From Viola odorata (Eukaryota > Streptophyta > Magnoliopsida > Malpighiales > Violaceae): DNA of 64,000 nucleotides. Both the position numbers and the translations under genes were made by a program. The notes below the pieces were generated by a model. That model had not been told where the DNA came from. It worked only from the letters and a program-made list of their open reading frames with translations, and did no database searches. Shown here one piece after another: positions 34,320-46,318 of this stretch; the stretch's first letter is position 1, and the number at the start of each line of letters is the position of its first letter. The stretch is from NCBI GenBank assembly GCA_963691705.1, contig OY829539.1, forward strand, positions 18,894,407 to 18,958,406, read 5' to 3'.

Positions 34320-34890
34320 GCAAATTACTTTATGTCTGCATTCAAATTTCCAGCATATCATTCTGAAGTTTACTTTTCTGCATTTACTTTTCTGCACAAA
34401 GGTACGGACTGCGAGTACTACCCTCGCCCTACCTGAATTTACTTTTCTTGCAACAGCAACGGACTACGAGTGCTACCCTCGACGCTGCTGAATTTACTTT
34501 TCTGCAAAAACAGCGATGGACTACGAGTGCTACCCTCGCCGGAGCTGAATTTACTTTTCTTGCAACAGCAACGGACTACGAGTGCTACCCTCGACGCTGC
34601 TGAATTTACTTTTCTGTAAAAACAGCGACGGACTACGAGTGCTACCCTTTCCGGAGCTGAATTTACTTTTCTTGCAACAACAACAGACTACGAGTGCTAC
34701 CCTCGACGCTGCTGAATTTACTTTTCTTGCAACAGCAACGACCTACGAGTACGACCCTCGACGTAGCTGAAGTTTACTTTTCTGCATCAATCAGCGACGG
34801 CCTACGAGAACGACCATCGACGTAGCTGAAGTTTACATTTTCTGCATCAATCAGCGACGGCCTACGAGTGCTACCATCGACGCTGCTGAA
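34320..34890 (+). repeat. Tandem repeat array 4 in the B 3' region (about 58 bp)
   Basis: About nine units with CTACGAGTGCTACCCTCG and GCTGAATTTACTTTTCT words. Confidence 0.88.
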
Positions 34891-34894
34891 ATTC

Positions 34895-35510
34895 ATTTCC
34901 TGATGTCCGACAGTTGCGGTATCCCCGCTCGGATATCAATTTCATTTCTTGCATAGAGGTCCGAGAGTTGCGGTGTCCTCGTTCGGATCTCAAGTTTACA
35001 TTTTCAGTATAGACGTCCGATAGTTGCGGTGTCCCCGTTCGGATGTCAAATTTCATTTCTTGCACAGACGTCCGACAGTTGCGGTGTCCCCGTTCGGATG
35101 TCAAGTTTACATTTTCTTGCATCGATGTCCGGAAGTTGCGGTATCCCTGCTCAGATATCAATTTAGTTTTCTGCATAGATATCTGACAGTTGCGGTATCC
35201 CCGCTCGGATATCAATTTCATTTCTTGCATAGAGGTCCGAGAGTTGCGGTGTCCTCATTCGGATCTCAAAGTTTACATTTTCAGCATCGACGTCTGAGAT
35301 TTGCGGTGTCTCCGTTCAGATGTCAACTTTCATTTCCTGCACAGAGGTCCGAGAGTTGCGGTGTCCCAGTTCGGATCTTATGTTTACGTTTTCAGCATCG
35401 ACGTCTGAGAATTGCGGTGTCCCCGTTCAGATGTCAACCTTCATTTCCTGCACAGAGCTCCGATAATTGCGGTATCCCCGTTCGGATCTCAAGTTTACAT
35501 TTCAGCAATT
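34895..35510 (+). repeat. Tandem repeat array 5 in the B 3' region (about 60 bp)
   Basis: About ten units with AGTTGCGGTGTCCCCGTTCG and TTCATTTCTTGCA words. The unit length is near a multiple of three, which keeps frames open on both strands (177 codons plus, 119 codons minus); these are not genes. Confidence 0.88.
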
Positions 35511-35625
35511 TATTTTCAGCATCAACACCAGGGACTACGAGTACTACCCTCGCCTAGGTCAAAAATTCTCCAAACACCCATGCATTTGCATTTTTCAAAA
35601 TCATCGCTGACACGGTAGCAACCAT

Positions 35626-35680
35626 CTTTACTGCTCATCAAAAATCTCGGTTACACCGAATTTTTGATTAGACAGTAAAG
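35626..35680 (+). other. Hairpin abutting the polypurine tract, element B
   Basis: CTTTACTG/CAGTAAAG outer stem, then CTCATCAAAAAT/ATTTTTGATTAG with one mismatch, then TCGGT-TAC-ACCGA at the tip. It is 55 nt long, as in A. Confidence 0.82.
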
Positions 35681-35686
35681 AGGGGG
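35677..35686 (+). promoter_or_regulatory. Polypurine tract, element B
   Basis: AAAGAGGGGG, then CAAC and the TGTTG start of the 3' LTR. Confidence 0.85.
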
Positions 35687-35690
35687 CAAC

Positions 35691-38066
35691 TGTTGCTACC
35701 CGATTTTTGACGCGTTTTTTGCACTTTTTTTGTTTACCGCATTATTAGCCCATTTAAATCAAAATTCTATCGATTTTCAATCTTAGGCTATTTATTTTAA
35801 TATTTCGTACCATTTCGTATTTTTACTGTCTTTTCGTTCGAACTTCTATCGGTCCTGAATAAATTTCCTCGGACCGTGGATCGAACACATTCTTTCTTTA
35901 ATTGATAATTATTTACTATTATTTTCGTTCGCGCCATCTCTTTGTGTTGTGTTCAATTTTTATTTTTTAGCATTTTTGTTACGCTCGAACTTTCATTACT
36001 TACATGTGAATTTTTATCGAACTATTCGGCAAACTTTTTGTTACTCACTGTATGCTGATTGTCTTAGTTTATTTTATTCTACGTTTTAGCATTTTCTGTA
36101 CAATGTTTTAGCAAAATTTCTTGTACTATAAGCTCGAACCAAAAATATTAGGTTCGTATGGCATTAATGTGCATTAATGCACATTAATCCATTTCTGCAC
36201 CGCCTTACTGTTCACGATCAAATGCCACCTCACTCCATATTCATTTTGCTTCTCTCTCTTTCCCTTGGTCCCTGTAGCTTGTTGTCCTTTTCCTCCTCAA
36301 ACCCTCTAAAATATCAGGCAAACCAACACAATTCATACACACACACTCTCTCTCTCTCTCGCGGCAGAAGCCACAACCAAGGCAAGCACTTCCATCTTGT
36401 TCTTTTCCATTAAATCATTTTGCTTGCTCTATTATTTATTTTTTCTGTTTTCTTTGTATTTCTTTTTCTTCGGTTTTTGCCTTGCTGTTGCTTGCTGCTT
36501 GACGTCGAGAGGAAGGACGAGCAGCTGCGTTGTTGCCGTCACCTTACTGCCACGGGTAGCTGTTGCTGTCACGCCGCGTCACTGTTGGGCTGCTGCCTTG
36601 TCACCGCCGAGCTGCTCTCCATCGCCGCCACACACTGCTGCAGCCACGCCACACCTCAGCCCCACCCAAACGGCCTCGACCAGCCACGCCACGCCAAGCT
36701 GCATCACCGTTTCTACCACTGCCGTACACCGCCGTGCCTTGCCTGACCGCTGCGGAGCTTCACCGCTGCTGCTGACTGACCGCTGCCGTGCCTTACGCCG
36801 TGCTCTACTGCGTTGCTCAAGGAAGAAGAAGACGCGTGAAGGGAGGTGGGAGATGATGAACAGGAGGCCAAGCCTCATTTTAATTAATTATGGGCTTGGC
36901 AGGAAAAGAAAAGAAATTGGGCTTGGCTGGTGCCAAGCCCAAGTGCAAAGGACAAAGGCTTTGCAGCTGATGGGCCCAGCTAGTGGGCCCAATTTCTAGG
37001 CCCAGCGGGCCTAGTCCAATATATTTCGATCCATCACATTTATTTTTCGTAACGTTATTTTCGTATGCCAGTGCTGCTTATTTATTTTTTCCGCGCTTGT
37101 ACTGTTTATTTATTTTTCCGCACTTTGTACTGTTTATTTATTTCCGTATGCGTGAATATTTAATTATTATTTCCGTATGCGTGCATGTTTAATTATTATT
37201 TCCGTATGCGTGCATGTTTAATTATTATTTCCGTATGCGTGCATGTTTAATTATTATTTCCGTATGCGTGCATGTTTAATTATTATTTTCGTGTGCTTGC
37301 ATGTTTAATTATTATTTCCGTATGTGCGCATGTTTAATTATTATTTCCGTATGCTTGCATGTTTAAATTATTATTTTCGTATGCTTTTGCATGTTTAATT
37401 ATTTCGCTCGCATATAATCATCCGCGGACAATAATGTTAATGCCGATCATTTGAATGCTCGTACTATTTAACTAATTATTTTTACATGATCTCGAATACC
37501 TAAATAATTATTCTACTCGCATTTAATCCCTAAAATTAATTATTTCACTCGTAATAAGTCATTAAATATTTATCTGTTTCTCAACTATCATTTTCCCGAA
37601 CTAATAATATCAACTTTTTAGGGTAAATCAACTACCCATACCCTTCACAAGTACGCATCTCTCACCCTTTTATTTATTCTACGCTTTTTTCGTATATACG
37701 CTCGTATGCATGAATTATTTAGAAATGTTAGATTTAAATTTAATCTGTTGGGCATGATCACTAAATTAGGACTTTTTATTTCAAACATGATAAAACACCT
37801 CTTTCTCCGGTAACCTTTTTAGGATGTGACTCGGGTGCCTAACACCTTCCCGAGTCCATAATACGACCCCGAACCACTGTTCTCGGGTTCAGACCCACTT
37901 TGCCTTAGTTTTATTATTTTCATGCATGATAAATAGGTTCCCTAAACCTAGAAACAAAAATAGGGTGGCGACTTCATTGCATTATGTGAGATTAGTCCAA
38001 TTTCGTCTCACATCTCGTCCCAAACCCGCGTCGCATTAGGATAAGATCCAAAAAAGGGGTGCGACA
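35691..38066 (+). repeat. Element B 3' LTR
   Basis: 2,376 bp, collinear with 23241-25632. It has a 19-nt gap near 35815, a rearranged GGGC hairpin (36917-36942), the 29-bp repeat array (about 37075-37395) and the conserved hairpin (37828-37856). It is followed by CCACC and the continued RT frame of D. Confidence 0.93.
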
Positions 38067-38071
38067 CCACC
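38067..38071. repeat. Target-site duplication of element B, right copy (CCACC)
   Basis: Matches 23236-23240. Confidence 0.95.
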
Positions 38072-40351
38072 AGATTCCTATGGCTGCCGAGGATGAGGAA
38101 AAGACCGCTTTCACCACCCCGAAAGCCACTTATTGTTATACGGCAATACCGTTTGGACTGAAGAACGCTGGAGCAACTTTCTAGCGTATGGCGAACAAGG
38201 TATTTGAGAAACAAATCGAAAAGAAAGTAGAAGCTTACGTGGACGACATATTGGTCAAGAGTGGAAGCTATGATGATCACTTGGCAGACCCGGGAGAGGT
38301 TTTCAATGTAATGCGAGGGTATAAAATGAAGTTGAACCCCTGCAAATGCATGTTTGCGTTCCAAACAGGCAAGTTCTTGGGATATGTCGTCAGCCAGAAA
38401 GGCATCCAACCAAACCCGTCAAAGATAAAAGCCATCCATGACATGATATCACCCCGGACCGTCAAAGAAGTACAAAGACTCACAGGGTGTGTTATCGCTC
38501 TAGGGAGTTTCATTTCCAAACAAGGTGAAAGAGGCCTCCCATTTTTCAAGGTTATACGACAAAGGCTCCTTTTGGGTGGACAAAGGAATGTGAAGGGGCA
38601 TTTACGAGCTTGAAAACTTATCTTTTATCTGACCTGGTGTTGGCAAGACTAGAGCCGGGCGATATCCTATACTTGTACCTCGGCGTTGCTGACGAAGTGG
38701 TTAGTGTTGTCCTTGTACGAGATGACAACCATGCCTACCACCCAGTGTACTTTGTTAGCCATATTTTGAAAGATGCTGAGCTGCGGTATACTCGCATCGA
38801 GAAAATAAAGTTTGCATTAATACAGGCCACACGAAAAATGGACAGATATTTCCAGGCTCACCCCGTCATCGTGGTCACAGACCAACCTTTAAGAAGGATT
38901 TTCAGGAAACCTGAGTCTTCAGGAAGAATGCTAATTTGGGCTATTGAACTCAAACAATACGGGTTACAGTATAAATCCCGACCATCCATAAAAGCTCAAG
39001 TCTTAGCGGACTTTATAGCTGAGTGCACTTTTACACAAGATCCATTGACGGATTTACCAGAAGAGGAAAAAGATGGCGTAGATCTCCCTTTCCCCGAAAC
39101 CTACACCGACTTGTGGGTTATCCATGTGGATGGAGCCAAAAACCAAGAGTTGGCTGGAGCAGGAATCCTAATGACTGGACCACTCGGTATAAAGATACGT
39201 TACGCCATCAGAATCCTGCAACCGTTATCCAATAACACGGCAGAGTATGAGGCGCTGTTAGCTGGACTTAGGATAGGAAGGAGTTTCTCCACGAAAGTCA
39301 TACACGACGCCAACATAATGGGAGACCTGCGATTATTAATATACGACGACTCCAAGTTGGTGATAGATCAAGTCCTGGGCAACTCTCAGGACAGAGAGCC
39401 CATCATGATCCAGTACCTCTCTAAAGTAAAACACGAATTAATGGAAATAAGGAAAAGAGGCATACAAGTCAGCATTGAACACGTTCCTAGAGAGGATAAC
39501 GCCGAGGCCAATAACCTGGCCAAGATCGCGGCGAATCCAGAAGCAGTCATACCCGCTGGAGTATACTTTGAGGAAATATCCGTGCCTTCCTTTATGGAAG
39601 AACAGGTATCGCTATGTATCGAGGAAATTGAAAATGACTGGCGGATTCCTGTAATCAAATTCCTAAAGCACGATGAGTTGCCTGAAGATAACGTAGAAAA
39701 GAAAAAAGTGTTGAAGCAAGCGGCATGATGCACATATTATTACGGAGAACTGATTCAAAGATGCTTTTCTCACCCAGCCGCCAAGTGCATAACGGAGCAA
39801 GAAGGCCTCCATACCCTGTGAGAAATCCACGAAGGGATATGCGGTATGCATGTATCCAGTGGCACCATGGCTGCGCAAGTATTTCGGTCAGGATTCTATT
39901 GGCTTACCATTCGCAGGGACTGTAACAACTTCGTGCAAACATGTCAGAAATGTCAAGAGTTCGCTAAGATTCCTCGACGACCTGCCACGGAGATTTCTGA
40001 AAAAGAAATGGGAGACGAACTGGCGTATGTAATGTGGGCATACCGCCTGACCATTAAAACCAGCACTGGAGAAACACCCTTCCCAATGGCTTTTGGCACT
40101 GAGGCCATCACACTGGTAGAAATTGGTACTCTAAGCTTCCGAGTGGCATATTTCAAGGAAGAGATAAACGAAGAGAGGCTGCGGGCAAATCTGGACAACG
40201 CATGGGGAAACTCAGTCCAAATTGGGATGACCCTTATCGCGTTACCAGCGTTATTGGAAAGGGAGCATACCACTTGGAAACACTTGACGGTACCCCTTTG
40301 TCAAATTCTTGGAACATAGCTCGTTTGAAATTATATCATGCTAGAAGCTGA
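38067..40351 (+). pseudogene. Element D: RT, two RNase H domains and truncated integrase, 3' fragment
   Basis: Continues the RT frame from 23240: IPFGLKNAGATF, a TAG at 38182, and the catalytic YVDD at 38236-38247. A frame shift lies near 38556. The gypsy RNase H region follows (about 38670-39040), then a second, archaeal-type RNase H (about 39115-39540) whose acidic residues are all present: D in HVDGA (39129), E in AEYEAL (39243), D in YDDS (39348) and D in REDN (39495). The dual RNase H is a Tat-lineage trait. The integrase keeps its HHCC finger (H 39828, H 39849, C 39942, C 39951), but the catalytic core is deleted, and the frame runs straight to the C-terminal part (ELAYVMWAYR). Stops lie at 39726 and 39819, and a shift near 40200 breaks the end. 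Confidence 0.9.
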
Positions 40352-40419
40352 CATATCTCTGCACGATTTACTAATAATATGAGTTAACAATCGAATCGAG
40401 AATATCCTCGTGCGTTGTG

Positions 40420-40576
40420 TAGTTGATAATGTGCAGATAACGAAGGCTGTCAGGAGTGAAAATCTTATCCTTGTGACAACCGCTCCTGATCAGACGACTC
40501 ACTAAGACGAGGCACGCCCTGACACACATAAAGATTCAATACCAGGAGTGAAAATCCTATCCTTATGATAACCGTG
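40420..40576 (+). repeat. Element D 3' tandem repeats, left part
   Basis: Diverged units of about 80-100 bp contain AGTGAAAATCCTATCCTTGTGA and GACTCACTAAGACGAGGCACGC. C interrupts the array; it resumes at 61404. Confidence 0.82.
40572..40576. repeat. Target-site duplication of element C, left copy (CCGTG)
   Basis: CCGTG precedes the C 5' LTR and recurs at 61404-61408, inside D's repeat word ACCGTGCTAACATAG. Confidence 0.93.
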
Positions 40577-41480
40577 TGTTGATACCCGAATTTTGACGCC
40601 ATTTTTAATTGATTTTAGCATTTCTGTTATTTACTTGATTTACTGTCGCTAGCATTTTTAAAATTTTCATCGTGTTTTAGCATCGTCAGGTTTCGAAATC
40701 GCATTTTTAATTTTTCGTCACGTATTTTCATTATTATTATCATTATTATTTTTAGCCTTCAAAATCACATTTTTAACTATCCGGCAGTCGTTTGCTAGTT
40801 TTTTCTTCATTTTAGGTCATCACATGAATTTTAAGATTTTAGTTTTTTAGCGCATTTTTTAGTATTTTTATTATTTTATTATTATTTTTATTCGAGCTTT
40901 TATTGGACCCGAGTAAGTTCTCTTGGACAATAGCTTGACTTTGAAATGTTTTCCATCAACTAGTTGCTAGCTTTTTTTCCGCTCGCAACGGTCTACAACG
41001 TTTAGTGTAATTTTCGGCGTAACGTCATTATTTTTTCATCCGAACGTCTCACGTTTTTGAACGAGAAAATAAACACGTTAAACGGAAAATTTTCATTATT
41101 CGCTGTAGACGGTCAAACCCGTCGTATTTTTCTCTACGCGCTAGTACCTTCGGTTCGAAAAGTCTGAACGTTTGCTCGCAGGAATCGGCTCGAGGCCATT
41201 TAAATAAGGTAAAAGGCCATTTGATCTCAACCGTTGATCTGGTCAACTAAGAAAAGTCAACCAGATCAACGGTTGACTAATTAAGTGCATGGTGCATATG
41301 CACCATGGACATAAACAGCAGCGGAGCAGGCCACCGAACAGCCTGCTCTCGTCGCCTCCAAGCCGTTTCTTGTCCCGTCAACCATCATCACGACCACTGT
41401 AGCTGCCACCTCTCCTCCCCTAGCCACCCCGACGTCATCACAGTGACGTCATCACCTCGTCTCCACCGACTCGGAAATGC

Positions 41481-41488
41481 TATAAATA
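41481..41488 (+). promoter_or_regulatory. LTR TATA box, element C
   Basis: TATAAATA in the context GGAAATGCTATAAATAGAAG, about 900 bp into the LTR. The 3' LTR copy is at 58806-58813. Transcription would start about 30 bp downstream. Confidence 0.72.
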
Positions 41489-41962
41489 GAAGCCTCCTCT
41501 CAACGTATTTTCGGCACCAAAATCGCAAGAAATCCTTGCTCCTTTTCCCTCTTGATCAGCTTGCTCACTTAGAGCGACAATTGTCCAGTTTAAAGCTTGA
41601 GAGAGTAAGCTTTCTCTCTCTAAGCATTTTCGGTTTTTAAGCATGTTTTTTCTTTAAATTCGTTTGGCTTGATCTTGAGCAAATAAATTGCTTGTTTTTA
41701 TGCAATTAATTCATGTGAATAATGTAGATTAAATACACTCTTTCAATTTTAAAAATTGTTAGCTAGATTGAGTGAATTAATTAGTTTTCGATAATTAACG
41801 GTTTTGTCATTTTTTCGAAATTAAATTCGGTACGAGTCAAACTAAAAATTGTGGTTCGTACGGTCGAGAAGTCGTCGAAGAGACGAGCGTCGTGGTACAA
41901 ACGGTTTTTGAAACGACCACCTGTGGCCGGAGCTTGGCCGCCGGCGACAAAAGAAAGAGATG

Positions 41963-42024
41963 ATGAACAGTGCCAGGCTTCGGCACTGTTCATGCGGGAA
42001 AGGTGATGGGCCAAGCCCATCACC
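41963..42024 (+). other. Two perfect hairpins in the C 5' LTR, lost from the 3' LTR
   Basis: ATGAACAGTGCC/GGCACTGTTCAT, a 12-bp stem (41963-41993), is followed by GGTGATGGGC-CAA-GCCCATCACC (42002-42024). In the 3' LTR (59284-59315) most of the first and the loop plus 3' arm of the second are missing. Confidence 0.9.
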
Positions 42025-42589
42025 ATTAAAATGTTTTCCTTGGGCCAGACACTATTCCTGGCCCATTTCAATTTTTCCTTTCATTTTTTTAATTGGGCCC
42101 AGCCCATTTTCAAATTCTTTCCGAGACTTCGGATCACGCTTTTCGGTAAAAATAATTCGTATGCTTCGTATGATTATTTTTCGTACTATCAACTGTTTAA
42201 TTTTCTGTACTTATCAACTGTTTAAATTATTTGCACTTTAAATTTCTGCATTTTACCGCCTATATGGTCGGTCGCACTTTAATTATCGTAAATATCAACT
42301 GCTTTAATTTTTCACAAGCTGCTGGAAATTCTTCCACAATATCAACTGTTTTATTTTCTGCAAATATCAATTGTTTTATTTTCTGCAAATATCACTTGTT
42401 TATTTTCTGCAAATATAAATTGTTTAATTTTCTGCAAATATCACTTGTTCATTTTTCGTAAATATCAACTGCTCTAAATTTCCGCATGCTGCTGGAAATT
42501 CTTCCGCAATATCAATTGTTTTATTTTCTGTAAATCCTCAACTGTTTTAAATCCCCTGTGAATCGTCAACTACAATCAATTTTTCTGCA

Positions 42590-43170
42590 CTTATCAAAAC
42601 AACATTTAAATTTCGTATGCATCAAATAAATCATTTTTCGCATGCAATCCACTCAGCATTTAATTTCGTATGCGTCAAATAAATCATTTTTCGCATGCAA
42701 TCAACTCAGCATTTAATTTTCGTATGCGTTAAATCCATCATTTTTCGCATGCAATCAACTCAGCATTTAAATTTCGTATGCGTCAAATCCATCATTTCTC
42801 ACATGCAATCAACTCAGCATTTAAATTTAGTATACGTTAAATAAATCATTTCTCGCATGCAATCATGTCAGCATTTAAATTCTCATATGCATCAAATAAA
42901 TCATTTCTCGCATGCAATCATGTCAGCATTTAAATTTCGTATGCGTAAGATAAATCATTTTTTGCATGCAATCAACTCAGCATTTAAATTTCATATGCGT
43001 CAAATCAATCATTTTTCGCATGCAATCAACTCAGCATTTCATTTTCGTATGCGTTAAATCCATCATTTCTCGCATGCAATCAACTGTCATCATTTATTTT
43101 CTTGCACTTATCAGACTCAGCATTTAAATCTCGTATGCGTAAAATCCATCAGTTTTCGTGTACAATCAAC
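42590..43170 (+). repeat. Tandem repeat (about 53 bp) in the C 5' LTR
   Basis: About ten units of AATCATTTTTCGCATGCAAT plus CAACTCAGCATTTAAATTTC and GTATGCGTCAAAT. It is repeated in the 3' LTR at about 59930-60480, and shorter, diverged arrays occur in E. The word CGTATGCGT is also in the B LTR repeat. Confidence 0.88.
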
Positions 43171-43816
43171 TATCATTTAAATTTTCGCACTCATAAAATT
43201 GCTTATTTATTTCTCAAGCTATCGCTAACACTCTCATTTTGTAGGTTTTAATTTCAAGCTTTGCTCGAAAGTACGCCTTTCTATTCTTTTTTATTTATTC
43301 GACGCTTTTCGTAAATATCAATCGTACGCATGATATATAGAACTGCTAGAATTAAAATCAACCCACATGCACAACGTGCTTAAAGAGTTGCTTAAAATGC
43401 CATGCTCATGTGATTTTAAATTCTCGCTTATATTGACTCCATGTACATGGGGACTTTCGATCCCACATAAGTTTTTCACTTCAAAAATCTATCATTTAAA
43501 TTTGTACTCTGTTAGCAATCCATGATAGGGTCACGTAGTAAGTCATTTAATCATGCATGACCCGATGATGAAATAAGAGGGCGCTCATTCGGTCTTGCGG
43601 AAAATTTAGTCCCATCACGTCACGATCAGGAATAATTAATTAGTCTTGATAAACGGTAACCCCGTCAGAAAGATCTTTTTAATTATTCCTGAACGGTCAC
43701 GATCATAGAAAAGACTAAAGTGACGATTCCTCTGAGCCCCTCCCTTTTTCAAAAATGAATTTTATCAAAACACCTTTAAACACCTCTCTCATCAACCGGT
43801 AACCATTTTTGGATGT

Positions 43817-43845
43817 GACTCGGGTGCCTAACACCTTCCCGAGAC
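43817..43845 (+). other. Conserved LTR 3'-end hairpin, element C
   Basis: GACTCGGG/CCCGAGAC, one mismatch in eight, with a 13-nt loop. The 3' LTR copy is at 61138-61166. GGGGTC-CA-GACCCC follows shortly after. Confidence 0.75.
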
Positions 43846-44085
43846 CATAATACGACCTCGAACCTTTTGTCTGGGGTCCAGACCCCTTTTTTGTGCCTTT
43901 AGTTTTTTTACTTATTATATTTCCTATGCCATGATGATTAAGGTTCCCTAAACCTAGCAACCAAATTAGGGTGGCGACTTCATTGCATGTTGCGAGGCGT
44001 CTATTTACGCCGAGCATTGTAAGGTCCCAAATTTCATTGCACACTCGCGAATTATTTTCCGTAATTTTTGTGGGGCGCGACAGTT

Positions 44086-44103
44086 TGGCGACTTCACTGG
44101 GGA
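44086..44103 (+). promoter_or_regulatory. Primer-binding site, element C
   Basis: TGGCGACTTCACTGGGGA, identical to that of A, 3 nt after the LTR. Confidence 0.8.
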
Positions 44104-44622
44104 AGTTAGGGTCGGAGCCGGTTTTATCTTTTTAGAGGTATTTTATTTGTTTATTTATTTTATTTGCTTTGATCAATTGCTGGTCTGTTCATTCATTTGC
44201 TTTATCAATTGTCATATGCATTTCATAGCTCCCTACACCCAAGGGACAATTACCAAAATAGGAGGGTAGTAGTGACGCCCTAGGACACGTGTCCTGGGTA
44301 GTGTTCACCAACCCCAACTCGGATGAACCCCTAAAGCCAGTCGAAAGGTTCCTCGATTTTGCAAGAAATCGGGACACTGGAGGACACTTTAGGGACCTTT
44401 TCATGGTATCATCCGGGAACCGTTCAAGCTAGTTAGAGGTGTCGGAATAAGAGCCCCAGCACGTGCATCATGATTATACCTGTTTGTCGTGGCTCTATTT
44501 GTCTTGTTGGCATATTGACATAATTTTTCTGTTATACGAACTGCGGATTTCTCACACGCACAGTTTACTTAGCACTTAAAATTTTATTTTTTATCCCACA
44601 GGACCCATTTTGCTCATTCGCT
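44104..44622 (+). other. Untranslated leader of element C
   Basis: Contains the 20-nt inverted repeat CCTAGGACAC/GTGTCCTGGG (44279-44298) and the shared leader block (about 44388-44480). No coding signal before the ATG at 44623. Confidence 0.7.
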
Positions 44623-46318
44623 ATGACAACACCTACGTTACTTTCATTTGATATTTTTAGGGGACGAAGCTTCGACGATCAAGCTGCCCGAGGAGATCTG
44701 TTAGAACAAGGATTTGCCCCTGACGTCACCACTAAAATCAAAGTAGAGGTTGTAGACTTTGATTTAACTAGGATTCGGATGTTAAGAAATGAGCTGACTG
44801 AAGACGAGGAGACACAGTTTGAGGGTAGTTATGGAAAACTACTGACCCTAGTGGACGTGAAAACTAATTGGGGTTGCATCCGGGCAGCCCTAAAGTTCTG
44901 GGATCCCTATTATCGTTGCTTCTCTTTCGACAAAGGAGTAGACTTGACTCCCACACTCGAGGAGTACTCAGCTCTGATGTGCTTCACATCTCCCATATCA
45001 ACCATCTACCAGAATGTCCGACTCGACTCTTCGAGTGTAAAAATAAGACTCGACAAGCTATTAGGAATCACTACTCGTGTGAAGGAGGGTGACTACTTCT
45101 GGTGTTGGTCGGATGTCGAGGCAGGATTTCAGCTATCCAATGGAGCAAAGCCTTAAGGATTCTGGCCTTCGCGATTGTAGGATTCGTCTTTTTTCCAAGG
45201 ATGAGAAACGCCATCGACTTTTCAGCAGCCAACATCTTTTACGAGATGGAGGTAAATGCCATCAATCCTACAACCGCCATCTTGGCCGAGACCTTTCGCT
45301 CCTTGGACTCTTGCCGAAGAAGAGGGAAGGGAAGGCTTACCTACTGCACCCAGTTGCTGATAGTATGGTTGGTCAGCCACTTCAAACAGATTCCTGATCA
45401 GTCCATTTTCTTCGAAAGCTACATAAGGTCGTGCCCGCTGCTCAGAGTTATCAACGCAATGACCACGGATAAATGGAAGAGGGAAAACAAGGATGTCTGG
45501 ATCGACCGATTCATAAACCTCTCAGAAGAGGACTTCAGTTGGCATGCCAAGTGGCTGCGGACCTCCGATCCCATCGTTTGCTGCGGACCCCTACCTTGGG
45601 TTCCCTTAATCGGAGCATGGGGATGTACTCACTACTGCCCTGCCCTCGTACTCAGGCAGTTTTGCATCACGCAAATCATTCCAGTGACTTTCGGCATGAA
45701 GAAATCAGTCTTACCACACACTGGGAAAATCAGAACATCCAGGTGTACGCCCAAGACTAGGCCAACCCCTTTTGTCTCAAAGGACGCGTTGCCCCTGCAG
45801 CGACGATACCACAATACCTACAGTGGAGGTTGAAGCGAGTCAATGACAATGTCCTACCTCGCCCAGAAAATCAGAAACCGATGGAAGACGAAGGGGAATC
45901 GCAAGTAAGTGGAAGAGTGGATGCCATGTCTTATGCCCAAGTGGTAGAGCAGATGCGAGCAGCGCAAGAAGAGCGAGACCTGATGACAGAGGAAAGAGAT
46001 ATCGCTGAAGCCCATCAATGTGGCATGGAAGTCCAGATGAATGAACTGGATAGGCATCACAAGGATTTCATCCGCGTACAGACAGTACAAAAGAAGGTGG
46101 CCCTCAGGGCCTTTAAGGAACGCTTGAGCAGTGAAACCCGCAAAAGAGAAGCATCAAGTGCCATAATCGAAGACAGGGATTCTACGATAAGGGTCTTGAC
46201 TACTCGCGCAGATTTGGGGGATAGGAAAAGCCAGGCACTGCAAAGCCGAATTACCGCATTAGAAGCCGAGATAGAGATGCAGAAAGGGGAGTTGGCTTCA
46301 ATGGAGTACCTTTGGTAG
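44623..46318 (+). pseudogene. Ogre ORF1 (DUF7745-like), frame-shifted
   Basis: Three overlapping frames encode one protein-like sequence. 44623 to about 45135 holds RAALKFWDPYYRCFSF and LTPTLEEYSALM, typical of the plant DUF7745-type domain (name from memory). About 45135-45695 has WSKALRILAFAIVGFVFFPR and CTQLLIVWLVSHF. About 45695-46318 includes a stop at 45758 and a charged coiled-coil tail (EQMRAAQEERDLMTEERDIA). An extra ORF of unknown function before gag is a hallmark of Ogre elements. The ATG at 44623 follows the leader directly and is a credible start. Two frame shifts and one stop prevent full-length translation. Confidence 0.82.

Larger units (their letters stand above)
23241..38066 (+). 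mobile_element. Element B: non-autonomous long-LTR retrotransposon carrying a captured gene fragment
   Basis: 14.8 kb, with LTRs of 2,392 and 2,376 bp, primer-binding site, leader, broken gag, an internal segment of cellular origin, a long repeat-rich 3' region and a polypurine tract. I find no protease, RT, RNase H or integrase. The LTRs differ by scattered substitutions and several indels, including a 19-nt gap in the 3' copy bounded by TTTCGT repeats, so B is older than A. It is inserted in the RT domain of D. Confidence 0.92.
40577..44082 (+). repeat. Element C 5' LTR
   Basis: TGTTGATACC to GGGCGCGACA. TATAAATA is at 41481-41488, with a CT/A-rich start region after it. Two perfect hairpins lie at 41963-42024, short TTTTCTGCAAATATCA repeats at 42280-42540, a tandem array at 42590-43170, the shared TTTTGTAGG/TTTTATTTATTCGACGC block at about 43240-43350, and the conserved hairpin at 43817-43845. 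Confidence 0.93.

Noticed and set aside
34871..35557. Open frames of 177 codons (plus) and 119 codons (minus)
   Set aside because: Produced by tandem units whose length is close to a multiple of three.
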